Shown here: positions 7,989 to 17,486 of the stretch, in pieces
Position numbering within the stretch: position 1 is the first letter of the stretch
Layout of the letters: each line of letters opens with the position of its first letter
DNA from: a virus
Length of the DNA stretch: 38,450 nt
IMG/VR virus record: IMGVR_UViG_3300029448_000126
Span: 1-38,450 of that record
Direction: 5' to 3' (one strand)
The notes under the pieces: generated by a model
The model's input: the letters and a program-made list of their open reading frames with translations, nothing else
Told to the model about the DNA's origin: nothing
Databases searched by the model: none
Program-made: the position numbers and the translations under genes

Positions 7989-10900
7989 ATGGTAACACCT
8001 TTTGAAAGAAACAGAAGAAGAACAAGGACTAGAGGCACAACTGGAGTGCAAAAGTCTGCTATGCCTTATGCAGCAGCACTGCTTAATGATTACCAAGGCA
8101 AAGAGCCAATCCCTTTTACAACAGTAGATAGCGTAAATGTAAATCAAGAAATACTGCAACAAAAGAGACAGCAAGAAATAGAACAGCAAAAACAAAAACT
8201 TAGAGGACCGTTTAGTGGTATAGCATCTTTAGCCCCACAAGTTAACAGAGACAAAGGTTTTGGTTTTGGAACTGAAGATTACGCACTACCATTAACTGAG
8301 CCTTCTAAAGGTGGTCCATGGAAATTTGTTCTTGAAAAAGCAATAGCACCAACATTGCAAAAGTGGCAGGAGGTAACAGAATGGACTGCAGGTACAGTTT
8401 CAACACCTTTTAGTACAGAATTACAAGCAGCAGCAAATGCTGGTATAAGTGCTGGTGAAAGATGGAGAAACCTTGACTTGCCTACTAAAAGAATTGGCAA
8501 ACCATCAGGAGAAGGTTTTGGATTTAACGTTGGTGTAAAAGGTGCAGTAGAAATGTTGGTTGACCCTATTGGGTGGGCAACTGCAGTTATACCTGTAGGT
8601 ATAGTATTTAAACCTGCAGCGTACGCATCTAAAAGATTAGGTCAAGCTACAGCTAAAGTTACAGGATTAGAAAAATATAGCAAAAAAGGGCGAGAGACAT
8701 TTGCTGAACGTGCTAAAGGGTTTGACAAAGAAATTGCAACTGAAATGTCAAGCATAGAAAAAGATATAGCAAAAGAACTTATTGAAAGAAATACACTGGC
8801 AGGCAATGGTTTTGGCAAACTAGAAGACACTACAACTATTATTCAACCTAAATCAGAAATGAACTTGTTGATGGATTACACAACTGTAATGGACAACAAA
8901 CAACAGCTTGGTTTTTTTGATGGCATATCTGCTTACATAAATCAAAAAGCTACTGCAGGCGAAAAGAAAAAAGGTGGAGTGTTCTTTAGAATGCTAGACA
9001 ACCCAATACAGAAATTTAGACCTAGTGTTGCAGCATTGCAAACTAAAGAAGGTCGTGCATTATATTACTTTAACCAGTACAAAACAGCTATACCAACAGA
9101 AGCAAGATTGCTTAGAGACGAAATAATAGATTTTGACGAAGACACACTGTTTGGTTTAACAAACGGCAAAGTGCAAAAAGTTTTGCCTAACCAAGCTAAG
9201 GACCCAGAAGGTGTAGACATGCAAAGTTTTTACACTACGATGAAGTTTTACAAGGCACAGATTGCACGTGAAACAATACCAGTAAATATATTTAACGAAC
9301 AAAAAGAAATAGCAATTAGTTCTCCTATGTACAAAATAATTAAAAACATTGAGGATGTGGCAGGAATAACACCTGATACAAACATAATTGTAAATTACAA
9401 TAACGGTGTAGCTAATATATCAAACAGGCAAGGGTTTCAGCTTGGCACATTTGATTTTAAATTTCTTGATGAAGTATTAGGCAGTGAAGATACAATTATT
9501 TCTAAATTACAAAAGGGATACAATATATCACAAAAAGAAGCTAAGCGTCTTAGAAAAAGTGTTCACAGTTCTATAAACCAAATGGTCAAGAAAGCTGACG
9601 CAGCAGGTGCAACAACAAATATTTACCAAAAAAATGTTGACAATGTATACGATAACCTTAGTTTTGCTGGATTTACTTTTAACCCATCAGACACAATTAT
9701 TTATAATATCGGCAAAGGGTCACAGGTAGAAAGAAGAAAAAGAATTGGAAGTTTCATTGATTCATTAACAGAAGAAGTAGAACAAACTATTAAAACTCGT
9801 TCTGGTGTAGAAGTTAAAAATAGAAAAGTAATATTAAATGACTCCAGAGGACAACTGCAAAGAGCAAACAGAACATATAAAAACACAATAAGAGAATATC
9901 TAAATGATTTTAATAATCTTGATGACGCAGGCAAAATAGCATTAGACCCAAAAAGTATTGCAGGCAGAGGGGTAACAGCTACTGATGATTACGCAAAACT
10001 TGTAAATGAAATACCAGACTTCAACAGTATTGAAGAAGCATTGATTGGTTTAAGAAACTTAGACAACGGATTGTCTAAGGGACAACTAAGGGTAAATCTT
10101 AGAAAAGTTGTTAATGCAGACGAAGCAGCAGAATCTTTATCAAGGCTTATCGGTGAAGACGAAATGAAAGGTATAACAAGAGAATTAATCAGGCAAATAG
10201 GCGTTAAAGACGGTAAAAGATTAGATTTCTTAGGCAGGACTGACAATATTGTAAATGGTCAGTTAAACGATTTATTTAAAAGAAGTGATGCTTTTGACGG
10301 TGAGGTTGTTTACAAGCAACTTGAGCAACAATTTGGCAAACAACAAAAAAGAGTTGGTGATGTAAAGAAACAATCGGACATGAAAAACGAATTTAAAAAG
10401 ATTTATGACGCAGATATAGAAGCTGTTTTTGAAAAAGAAATGCCATGGATGCAATTTGTTGACATGGCAGGATTTGTTGTTGGTCACTCGCACAGAACAG
10501 GAAGACCTATAAGATTGTGGGAGACTGGCTACTTTAAATTAGGAGACAAGCAAAAAGAATATTTAGACAGAGTTTATTCTATTATGGATGAAGGTGGAAT
10601 GATGGCACGAGAGCAAGGTGCACTTAAAGCTATGGATGATATTGTCGAAATGAAAACTTCAAATTATTTTCATCATGTTGTAGAAGACTTTGGTGATGCG
10701 ACAGTTGAGTACCTTGAAGGACTTGGTGCAACAATGACCGGCAAAAGAGGAACTGCTGCATTAGCAGCACAAAGTGCGTTCCAAAAAAGGTCATATAGAG
10801 ATTTTATTACAGAAGGTTTTGAAGAGCAGGGATTGCAATATTCACAAGAAGTTGCAAACGTTGTACAGAGTTTTGTTGAAGCAACACAAACTGCAGTAGC

Positions 10901-13820
10901 CAATACTCATGTTGTAAACAAATTAAAAAAAGTTGGGACAGAAATTAAAAATTTATTAGATGTAAAAAATCAAACAGCAAAGCAAGCAGCTTTTAAAAAT
11001 TCTGTTGATGCTGTTAGACAAATATCAAATGCTATGAGACAACCGTTGTCTGATGCAGACAGTCAAAACTTAAGAAAATTGTATCAAGATGATGAAGCTG
11101 TGAGAGGTATTATACGAAGAGCAGTAGGTGATGATGCTAAAGAGTTTGACAGAATATTTGGCACAGTAGACGATGATTTTGCAGGCGAAGCAGGCAGGTT
11201 GTTAGGAAAAGAAAAAGTAGATGACCTAATAGAAGGTTTCCAAAAACAAGCAGATTCAGAACAATACATGTTAAAAAGAATAAACGAAGCTGCATTTCAA
11301 GGTCGTATCACTAAAACAGAACAAGCTAAGTTTGGTAGAACAAAACAAGTTGTCCTTAAAAGAGGTGTTACTAGGTATACAGGTGCACCAGAAAATGTAA
11401 ACGTAGATGTTCTTAAGGATACTTTTTTTGATGATGACATAGCAAAAAAAATAGAAAATACTTTAGGCATATCTGAGCCAACTAGATTTGAAAAATTTGC
11501 TGAGACCACAGGAAGCATTGGTGACGTGTTTAGGTTGTTCCAGACAGGTATTGACCTTGGTACTCCATTACTGCAAGGACTGCCAACACTTGTTACAAAT
11601 CCAAGCGTATGGGCAAAAAGTACAGGACAAATGTTTAAAGGTTTGTTTAGTGAAGAAGCTGGTGCAGTTGCAAGACGTGAGTTCTTTTTGCAGAACAAAC
11701 AGAAAATTAGAAAGATGAACAGCATTGGAATACTTATGTCTGGTCAAGGTAATGATTATTATAGAGCACTTGATAAAGACAGCCTTACATTAAAAACCTT
11801 AAGCAACCAAGGATTTAGTCCTGACGGCAAAGTTGTTAAGAGTGCCAGATTAATTAAAGAGCAAGGGTTTGATAGATTTCAAAATGCCTTTGAAGATTTT
11901 GGTGACAGAATTAGATTAAGTTTGTTTGAAGCACATGAACAGCAGATACTTTCTAGTTTAGATGATGCTGGTAAAGCAGCATATAGAACAGGTGGTGTGT
12001 CTGCAATACAAGACTCAGCAGTAAAAAAAGAATTTAAAGAACTAGGAGAATACGTAAACCAGATGACAGGTGCGTTTAGTCATACACAAAACATGATATC
12101 AAGAAGGCAAGCTAACTTTGAAAGAGCATTCTTGCTATTTTCCCCTTCTTATACACGTGCATCAGCAGGATTAATTGGAAGTGCGATGACAGGTGGAGTG
12201 AAAGGTGACCTTGCTTACAGAGCAATATCTAATATGTTAATGGCAGGTGTAGGCATGCACACAGCTTATGCTTTTTCTAGGAGTGCAGCAGAGGGTGAAC
12301 CACTAGAAAAATATTTAAGACTAGACCCATCAAAGTCAGATTTCTTAACAGCAGATATTAATGGTGTAAAAGTTGGTGTAGGTTCTTTTTGGAACTCTTC
12401 GGCAAAATTATTAGCAAACATTGCATCTGACCCTGCATTTAGGGGAGATTTGCTTGACTCACCTTTATTGCTTACAGGAGCTGGCAGAGGTCAATCTGGT
12501 TTTGACGAACAAGGTATTAGACAAAAACTTGGAAACAACCCACTTGTAAGATGGCTTAGAGGAAGAGCTGCTCCGGTTGGTTCGCATTTCTGGAACTTAG
12601 GTATGGGTAGCACTCCATTAGGCGAAGAACTGGACCCTATTAGCGTAGACAATGCTCAAGAAATAGCAGGTTCTATAGCTCCGTTTTGGATACAAAGTGT
12701 ATTTGATGCAGACAATAAAGCTAAAGGGCTTGGTGCTATACCTGCAGAGTTTATTGGTCTAAGAACTTACGAGACTGCAGCATGGGAAAAAAGAAAAGAA
12801 CTCAGAAACGATTTAGCTTATGCACATTACGGAAAACTGTGGAGAAACTTAAATAGTGTAGAAAAAAGAAATGTAGAAGTTGTTGAATCTACAAGTCCTA
12901 ATGGTCAAAGGCTAAACGAGCTAGATGCAGAAATAAAAGAAAAAAGGCAACAGATTGGTGGCAGCGAATTAGATGAGCTGTTAGAAGATTATAACGAAGA
13001 AAAAGAAGTGATAGACAATATATATAAAGCTGAAATGGAAGAAGCATCTTTAGCTTACAGAGAAGGTGGAGTAAACGAAGCTGGTGAATTTATATTTGGT
13101 TCCCCTGCTGATTACATTAAGTTTGAAAAACATTTACGTGGGCAAAGAAATGCTAGATATGAAACTATAGACATAGACCCAGACTATCAAAATGTGCAGT
13201 TGTATTATGACAGTTTTAGTCAATTTGATAAATTAGAAGTCCCTGAAGATTACTTTGCAAAAAAATATGCAGATATATATTTTGACCCTGAATGGGACAA
13301 AGCAAACTATTACGACTTTGTAGGAAGAGATGCAGCAATTCAAGACCTTTTAAATTCATGGGGTGGCAATCAAGAAGAACTAAAAGCGTATGCAACTAAT
13401 TCTATATTTGGAGCAAAAATTACTAAAGATAATGACCCTTCAGGCATATTGGCAGAATATTACCTTGGTCAATATAAATACTTTGACCTTTATTATAAAG
13501 GTGCACATGATTCAATATTTCAAAATAAATATCAAGGTCAGTTAGATGAAGCATACGAACAGTGGAGAACATCTAATCAAACTGACAAACAAAATATTTT
13601 AAAGAAAAACCAGCTCCTAAGAAAAGCTTTTAGCGAAGTTGGTAATGTTAGAGGAGCACTTAGGACCAGAGATGCTGACTTAGATGCTTTTATGTACAGA
13701 TTTAGGGTTGGTGGCATTACTTCTTTAATGAACCCTTTAAATCGAAATAGAGAGGAAGAGCTGCAACAATTAACTGCAATGGAAGTGTATACTCCACAGT
13801 GGAGAGTTGCAGGTACATAA
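7989..13820 (+). CDS. Giant internal virion protein (1943 aa)
   Basis: The largest gene in the genome, coding for 1943 residues, about 15 percent of the sequence. The protein is Lys/Glu/Asp-rich and mostly helical, with hydrophobic stretches near residues 185-215 (VDPIGWATAVIPVGIVFKPA) and around 1390-1450 (FLLFSPSYTRASAGLIG, NMLMAGVGMHTAYAF) that could insert into a membrane. This resembles the very large ejected core proteins of podoviruses that form a channel for DNA across the envelope. I found no clear transglycosylase or protease motif, but a domain could be hidden at this length. It lies between the 952-aa protein and the scaffold gene, an unusual place for ejection proteins. The start ATG 7989 has only a weak upstream GGGTAG. 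Confidence 0.7.
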   Translation: MVTPFERNRRRTRTRGTTGVQKSAMPYAAALLNDYQGKEPIPFTTVDSVNVNQEILQQKRQQEIEQQKQKLRGPFSGIASLAPQVNRDKGFGFGTEDYALPLTEPSKGGPWKFVLEKAIAPTLQKWQEVTEWTAGTVSTPFSTELQAAANAGISAGERWRNLDLPTKRIGKPSGEGFGFNVGVKGAVEMLVDPIGWATAVIPVGIVFKPAAYASKRLGQATAKVTGLEKYSKKGRETFAERAKGFDKEIATEMSSIEKDIAKELIERNTLAGNGFGKLEDTTTIIQPKSEMNLLMDYTTVMDNKQQLGFFDGISAYINQKATAGEKKKGGVFFRMLDNPIQKFRPSVAALQTKEGRALYYFNQYKTAIPTEARLLRDEIIDFDEDTLFGLTNGKVQKVLPNQAKDPEGVDMQSFYTTMKFYKAQIARETIPVNIFNEQKEIAISSPMYKIIKNIEDVAGITPDTNIIVNYNNGVANISNRQGFQLGTFDFKFLDEVLGSEDTIISKLQKGYNISQKEAKRLRKSVHSSINQMVKKADAAGATTNIYQKNVDNVYDNLSFAGFTFNPSDTIIYNIGKGSQVERRKRIGSFIDSLTEEVEQTIKTRSGVEVKNRKVILNDSRGQLQRANRTYKNTIREYLNDFNNLDDAGKIALDPKSIAGRGVTATDDYAKLVNEIPDFNSIEEALIGLRNLDNGLSKGQLRVNLRKVVNADEAAESLSRLIGEDEMKGITRELIRQIGVKDGKRLDFLGRTDNIVNGQLNDLFKRSDAFDGEVVYKQLEQQFGKQQKRVGDVKKQSDMKNEFKKIYDADIEAVFEKEMPWMQFVDMAGFVVGHSHRTGRPIRLWETGYFKLGDKQKEYLDRVYSIMDEGGMMAREQGALKAMDDIVEMKTSNYFHHVVEDFGDATVEYLEGLGATMTGKRGTAALAAQSAFQKRSYRDFITEGFEEQGLQYSQEVANVVQSFVEATQTAVANTHVVNKLKKVGTEIKNLLDVKNQTAKQAAFKNSVDAVRQISNAMRQPLSDADSQNLRKLYQDDEAVRGIIRRAVGDDAKEFDRIFGTVDDDFAGEAGRLLGKEKVDDLIEGFQKQADSEQYMLKRINEAAFQGRITKTEQAKFGRTKQVVLKRGVTRYTGAPENVNVDVLKDTFFDDDIAKKIENTLGISEPTRFEKFAETTGSIGDVFRLFQTGIDLGTPLLQGLPTLVTNPSVWAKSTGQMFKGLFSEEAGAVARREFFLQNKQKIRKMNSIGILMSGQGNDYYRALDKDSLTLKTLSNQGFSPDGKVVKSARLIKEQGFDRFQNAFEDFGDRIRLSLFEAHEQQILSSLDDAGKAAYRTGGVSAIQDSAVKKEFKELGEYVNQMTGAFSHTQNMISRRQANFERAFLLFSPSYTRASAGLIGSAMTGGVKGDLAYRAISNMLMAGVGMHTAYAFSRSAAEGEPLEKYLRLDPSKSDFLTADINGVKVGVGSFWNSSAKLLANIASDPAFRGDLLDSPLLLTGAGRGQSGFDEQGIRQKLGNNPLVRWLRGRAAPVGSHFWNLGMGSTPLGEELDPISVDNAQEIAGSIAPFWIQSVFDADNKAKGLGAIPAEFIGLRTYETAAWEKRKELRNDLAYAHYGKLWRNLNSVEKRNVEVVESTSPNGQRLNELDAEIKEKRQQIGGSELDELLEDYNEEKEVIDNIYKAEMEEASLAYREGGVNEAGEFIFGSPADYIKFEKHLRGQRNARYETIDIDPDYQNVQLYYDSFSQFDKLEVPEDYFAKKYADIYFDPEWDKANYYDFVGRDAAIQDLLNSWGGNQEELKAYATNSIFGAKITKDNDPSGILAEYYLGQYKYFDLYYKGAHDSIFQNKYQGQLDEAYEQWRTSNQTDKQNILKKNQLLRKAFSEVGNVRGALRTRDADLDAFMYRFRVGGITSLMNPLNRNREEELQQLTAMEVYTPQWRVAGT

Positions 13821-13835
13821 AATGAATATTATAAT
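13807..13835 (+). promoter_or_regulatory. Candidate promoter for scaffold and capsid genes
   Basis: A perfect TATAAT at 13830-13835 lies 17 bp after TTGCAG (13807-13812). The predicted start is near 13842, 26 bases before the scaffold gene. The -35 half sits in the end of the giant gene. An extra promoter here would raise capsid and scaffold levels relative to the minor proteins upstream. It is supported by hexamer match and position only. Confidence 0.4.
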
Positions 13836-13867
13836 CAAAAAAAAGAAATCATTGGAAGGCTACGGCT

Positions 13868-14647
13868 ATGACAACAGAAAAAGATAATATTGAACAACCA
13901 GAGACTACGGTCGAGGAACCCTCTGTAGAAACCCCTGAAAAGGAGAATACAGAGTTACTAGAGCAGGCAGTGCAAGACGCAGAAGCTAAGGCAGATGTTG
14001 AAGAACAGCCCTCATACTTAACTGAAGAGGACGTTAATAGAATACTGAAAGAACGTAAAGACGCATTTGATAATGCACAAGGACGAGCTCAGCAGTATAC
14101 AAATCAAAAGGTTCAGGAAATTCAGGACAACGCTAAGGCAAATATAAAAGAATTTATGAACGATTTTTCATCTATATTGGACGAAGACCAAAAAGAAGTC
14201 TTAGACCAAAAGATGCAGGAGCGAGAAAGAAAAGCTAAAGAAGAGAAACTTGACCAGTTAATTGAAAACATGGACAAGCCTCAGCAAGGTTCTGGCGTAA
14301 CTCCTGATAATCTTGAAGACTTAGAATCGGCAGTTAAGGACACAGCAACGGCATTAGGTTTAAACATTGATGTTAGAAGTAACAAAGATGTTTGGAAAGG
14401 CTGGGATGCAGGTATGAGTTTTTCTCAATCTGTTAAAGTAGCCAACGCCAACCTAAAAGCCATGGCACAAACAGGAAAAAAAGAGCCTGTACAAGAACAA
14501 CCGGCTGCACAGAAAGTGCCTCCGACTACACAGGGTGCACCTACACAACCTAAAAGGGCGTATAGGAGCCTCGGTGACTTGTCGAATGCAATGATTGCTG
14601 GGCAGATAACGACTGAACAGTACAGAGCTTTAAAGAAAAAACTTTAA
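13868..14647 (+). CDS. Capsid scaffolding protein
   Basis: A 259-residue, very acidic and Gln-rich protein directly before the major capsid gene, the classic scaffold position. The N-terminal 50 residues are disordered and Glu-rich. Residues about 55-140 form a charged coiled coil (EEDVNRILKERK through KAKEEKLDQLIENM). A Pro/Gln linker leads to a short basic C-terminal helix (YRSLGDLSNAMIAGQ ... RALKKKL) that could bind the capsid shell, as scaffold C-termini do. It would be expelled or degraded during maturation; no protease domain is visible. Composition and location make the call fairly secure although no sequence signature is decisive. Confidence 0.8.
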   Translation: MTTEKDNIEQPETTVEEPSVETPEKENTELLEQAVQDAEAKADVEEQPSYLTEEDVNRILKERKDAFDNAQGRAQQYTNQKVQEIQDNAKANIKEFMNDFSSILDEDQKEVLDQKMQERERKAKEEKLDQLIENMDKPQQGSGVTPDNLEDLESAVKDTATALGLNIDVRSNKDVWKGWDAGMSFSQSVKVANANLKAMAQTGKKEPVQEQPAAQKVPPTTQGAPTQPKRAYRSLGDLSNAMIAGQITTEQYRALKKKL

Positions 14648-14664
14648 AAAAAAGGAAAAATTAG

Positions 14665-15561
14665 ATGGCAACAGGATTGACATTATCGTCAAGCTCAAGT
14701 CTGTCAGACATGTCAAAGACAGTTATTGCTTCGGCAATATCTAACATTGAACCTGCTGGTCCTACAAACCAGTTAGTGTCAAGGTATGACATTCCTCAAG
14801 GTGCAAAGCAAGTTAATATCCCTATTTGGGGAAGAAACGATGCTCACGCACTAACTGAGGGTGTAGACATAAATACACCACAACAACTTTCTGTTACTGT
14901 GACAAGCATTACTGCATCTGAACACGGTATCATGACTTTTGTTTCTGATAGATTAAGCAGACAAAACAACGAAGACATATTAGCACATGTAGGTGAAGTG
15001 CAAGGTGGAGCTTTAGGTAGATTACTTGAAGACGACCTTATCACATTATTCGATGGGTTCTCAAACTCAATCGGTTCTGATGGTTCAAACCTAACATACA
15101 GAGATATTGCTGGTGCAGTATCTTACTTAAAAACTGACAACAACTCATCTTATGGTATGGCTCCGGGTACGCCTAACGCAGTTATGCACCCTGAACAAAT
15201 CAGAAGATTCGTACAAGAAGTTACTGGCATACAGGCTGGTGGTTCTGGTATGGCTGCACAGCCTATCCCAGAAGGTATCACTGCTGACGTAATCCAAAAC
15301 TACTTCAGAGGAAACGAAAGAGCATTTGGTGTACCGATTTTCCAATCAGGTGTACTAAGCAGAGATTCTGCTGGAGACGCTAAAGGTGCAGTATTTGTAC
15401 CGGGTGCACTAGCATTAGCTATGGCTCACGAAATGGAAGCTGAAGAAGAAAGAGATGCGTCATTAAGAGGTACTGAAATGGTAATGGTAGGTGAATGGGG
15501 AGAAGCTGAAGTAGCTGACCCTTGGGGTGTAGAAATGTATGGTGCTGCAGACGCACTATAG
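14665..15561 (+). CDS. Major capsid protein
   Basis: A 298-residue protein following the scaffold with a good AAGGA site. The N-terminal arm (TLSSSSSLSDMSKTVIASAI) is Ser-rich, then comes a segment with IPIWGRNDAHALTEGVD and a spine-like helix region (GEVQGGALGRLLEDDLI). Size, order and alternating beta/helix character fit an HK97-fold capsid protein of the short type frequent in marine phages. Near the C-terminus EAEEERDASLRGTEMVM precedes a last beta segment. No cleavage site for a prohead protease is obvious, and no protease gene is present. Confidence 0.85.
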   Translation: MATGLTLSSSSSLSDMSKTVIASAISNIEPAGPTNQLVSRYDIPQGAKQVNIPIWGRNDAHALTEGVDINTPQQLSVTVTSITASEHGIMTFVSDRLSRQNNEDILAHVGEVQGGALGRLLEDDLITLFDGFSNSIGSDGSNLTYRDIAGAVSYLKTDNNSSYGMAPGTPNAVMHPEQIRRFVQEVTGIQAGGSGMAAQPIPEGITADVIQNYFRGNERAFGVPIFQSGVLSRDSAGDAKGAVFVPGALALAMAHEMEAEEERDASLRGTEMVMVGEWGEAEVADPWGVEMYGAADAL

Positions 15562-15569
15562 GAGGATAA

Positions 15570-15890
15570 ATGACGACTAACCAAGATTATTACGTAAAAC
15601 AGATTGAGACTAACGATGCTCATCAGTACACAACAATCTTTGATTCTGTGACTGGTGCACCATTCAGAGTAAAAAATGAAATGGTAGGGCATTACCTTGA
15701 GAAAGTTAAACGTAAAAATAAGGTTGTCGACAATAAACTGGTACCTTCTGACAAGTTGATACCAGCCTTCGTTAAAACAACAAATGAAATTATTGGTTCT
15801 CCGTCTTCCGGCAAGATTGATAGGGTTGCTCCTGTCAGTCAGGTTAAAGCTGGGAAACGAAGACGAGGTAGGAGAGGTAGAAAGAAATGA
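15570..15890 (+). CDS. Small head-region protein with basic tail
   Basis: A 106-residue protein directly after the capsid gene, with an excellent AGGAGG upstream of ATG 15570. The last 15 residues are almost entirely Arg, Lys and Gly (GKRRRGRRGRKK), a likely nucleic-acid contact. The rest is mixed alpha/beta. It overlaps the next gene by 4 bp. Not recognised; a minor head or completion protein is the most economical guess. Confidence 0.65.
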   Translation: MTTNQDYYVKQIETNDAHQYTTIFDSVTGAPFRVKNEMVGHYLEKVKRKNKVVDNKLVPSDKLIPAFVKTTNEIIGSPSSGKIDRVAPVSQVKAGKRRRGRRGRKK

Positions 15891-16264
15891 CTACTCTATT
15901 AGGCAGATGGGAAACCATCGTAAAACAAATAAGGTTTGAGAATAATTGGGCTGAGATTCTTAAGAGTTATCTTGAGGAACAAAAGCTTGACGAACTTCCT
16001 GAGCCTGAATGGTCTGATGACCCTACCATGGCTTATGTTTATCTACCAGCTCGTTCGCTAAATGGTGAACTGGTACGGTATGACAAAACTAAAGCAAGAA
16101 TGTTTCCAGAAAGCATCGTTGGGTATCTTGAGAAAGGTGGTCTTATGAAGCTCCCTGCAAAGGTTGCAGCATCTAAGACGAAAGAGCAGCTCCCTAAGAT
16201 GGAAACGGAGAAACCAAAACTTGATAAAAAAATTGAAAAATTAGGAGACTTACAAGATGAGTAA
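15887..16264 (+). CDS. Hypothetical head-region protein
   Basis: A 125-residue protein coupled to its neighbours (4-bp overlap before, 8-bp overlap after). It begins with a Trp-containing helix (GRWETIVKQIRFENNWAEIL) and ends in a Lys/Glu/Pro-rich tail. A YVYLPARSLNG segment in the middle suggests a beta strand core. Not recognised. By position it may help join head and tail. Confidence 0.6.
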   Translation: MTTLLGRWETIVKQIRFENNWAEILKSYLEEQKLDELPEPEWSDDPTMAYVYLPARSLNGELVRYDKTKARMFPESIVGYLEKGGLMKLPAKVAASKTKEQLPKMETEKPKLDKKIEKLGDLQDE

Positions 16265-16646
16265 CACTATGGGTAACAAGTATGACTCTTCCAATGCAGA
16301 GACTCTATCTGGAGCTAAGACCTTAGCCGTCACTGACGCTAAGTTTCAATTCTTAGACCCCGGAGGTTCTGCAAGAAACGTAGACTTGCCTGACTTAAGA
16401 ACACTTACTACTGATACAAACTCAGAAGGAACAGGTGACGCTTATACAGCCAGATACGTTGACGCTCAAAGTGGTTTTTTTTCTATTAGCAACACTGCTG
16501 ATGGAAGCGAAGTAATCACTGTTAGAGGATGGAACGGTTCATCTACAACTGGAACTATATGTACACCAACTCAAAACGAGACTGCATTCCTTTACTGGAC
16601 TGGAGCAACTAACGGATGGATTGGTATAGCTGGTTCTGACGCATAA
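16257..16646 (+). CDS. Probable head decoration or fibre protein
   Basis: A 129-residue, Thr/Ser/Gly-rich protein predicted to be nearly all beta. The N-terminal stretch LSGAKTLAVTDAKFQFLDP and the WNGSSTTGTIC and LYWTGATNGWIGIAG segments resemble capsid decoration or head fibre proteins that bind outside the shell. It closes the head group: a stem-loop follows at 16661-16715, so this gene may end an abundant transcript that starts before the scaffold. The decoration role is inferred from composition and position. Confidence 0.6.
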   Translation: MSNTMGNKYDSSNAETLSGAKTLAVTDAKFQFLDPGGSARNVDLPDLRTLTTDTNSEGTGDAYTARYVDAQSGFFSISNTADGSEVITVRGWNGSSTTGTICTPTQNETAFLYWTGATNGWIGIAGSDA

Positions 16647-16660
16647 GCAATGAAATAGCG

Positions 16661-16715
16661 TGACTGGGGTTTGTTAAAGTTACATTCCCAACCTAACTCC
16701 CAAAGACCCCAGTCA
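16661..16715 (+). terminator. Stem-loop after the head genes, possible partial terminator
   Basis: TGACTGGGGTTT (16661-16672) pairs with AGACCCCAGTCA (16704-16715), giving 12 bp with one U-G pair and a 31-base loop. Only a short TCTTT follows, so it is a weak intrinsic terminator or an RNA-stabilising hairpin at the 3' end of the capsid message. The next gene's AAAGGAG comes directly after it. Confidence 0.5.
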
Positions 16716-16732
16716 TCTTTAAAGGAGATAAG

Positions 16733-17032
16733 ATGGCATTTGGACATCAAAAATTAACGGTAGCAGACTCTGCTGTCGGACTAACAGTACCTGCAGGCGT
16801 AAACTATGCTTGCATATCAATAGAGACTGCTGCAGTAAGATTAAGAGTTGATGGCACAAGCCCTACAGCAACAATTGGGTTTCTTGCTAGTGCAGGTCAA
16901 GAACTAAAAATATTTGGAAATGACCAGCTAACAACAATTAAATTTATTAGAGACACAAGCACATCAGGTGTATTAAACATACAGTATGGTGTAACTGTTG
17001 ACGGCAAGCACTGTATAGATATCAATGGGTAA
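16733..17032 (+). CDS. Small beta-rich structural protein
   Basis: A 99-residue protein with good spacing from AAAGGAGAT. It is predicted to be a compact beta sandwich (AVRLRVDGTSPTATIGF, ELKIFGNDQLTTIKFI). It contains two Cys (in YACISI and KHCIDI) but no metal motif. Small proteins of this type occur in phage virion clusters as decoration or connector parts. The stop overlaps the next start by 8 bp. Confidence 0.6.
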   Translation: MAFGHQKLTVADSAVGLTVPAGVNYACISIETAAVRLRVDGTSPTATIGFLASAGQELKIFGNDQLTTIKFIRDTSTSGVLNIQYGVTVDGKHCIDING

Positions 17033-17486
17033 ATATAATAAATCAAATAAAAATAACATATTTAGAGACAAGCCAGAGATTACAATCTCAGAACACAATG
17101 TTGTAAAGAACGGCAAGAAGATGAAGATTGTAGTACCTGAAGGCAAGATAGGGTATGGAGATGTAGAGTCGCATGCACAGATGGCTGGCGACCTTGCAAC
17201 AAAACACAGCGATGACAACAAAGCAGGAGAGAAAGCCTACGAAGAAGTAAGGAGACATCGTGACACAGACTCTGGTTCTACCATAGAAGAAAACAAGCTT
17301 AAGGTGGCTTACGGAAAGATGGCAAACAGAATGCCTGTAATACAGCAATTTAATATTACAGACAATACTGGTAAACACATTGCAACTGAGTATCTATTTA
17401 TGAAGACAGAGCCTAGTGGTTTAACAAGACCTCTTAAGATAAGGGTTGACTTAGACACAGGTAAGGCACAGGAGATACCAGTATAA
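17025..17486 (+). CDS. Hypothetical protein of the head-tail region
   Basis: A 153-residue hydrophilic protein with a basic N-terminus (KYNKSNKNNIFRDKP), a helical centre rich in His, Asp and Glu, and a beta-type C-terminal 50 residues (RMPVIQQFNITDNTGKHIATEYLFM). It overlaps both neighbours by a few bases, so it belongs to the same operon. Not recognised. Its place before the tail adaptor suggests a connector or chaperone role. Confidence 0.55.
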   Translation: MGKYNKSNKNNIFRDKPEITISEHNVVKNGKKMKIVVPEGKIGYGDVESHAQMAGDLATKHSDDNKAGEKAYEEVRRHRDTDSGSTIEENKLKVAYGKMANRMPVIQQFNITDNTGKHIATEYLFMKTEPSGLTRPLKIRVDLDTGKAQEIPV

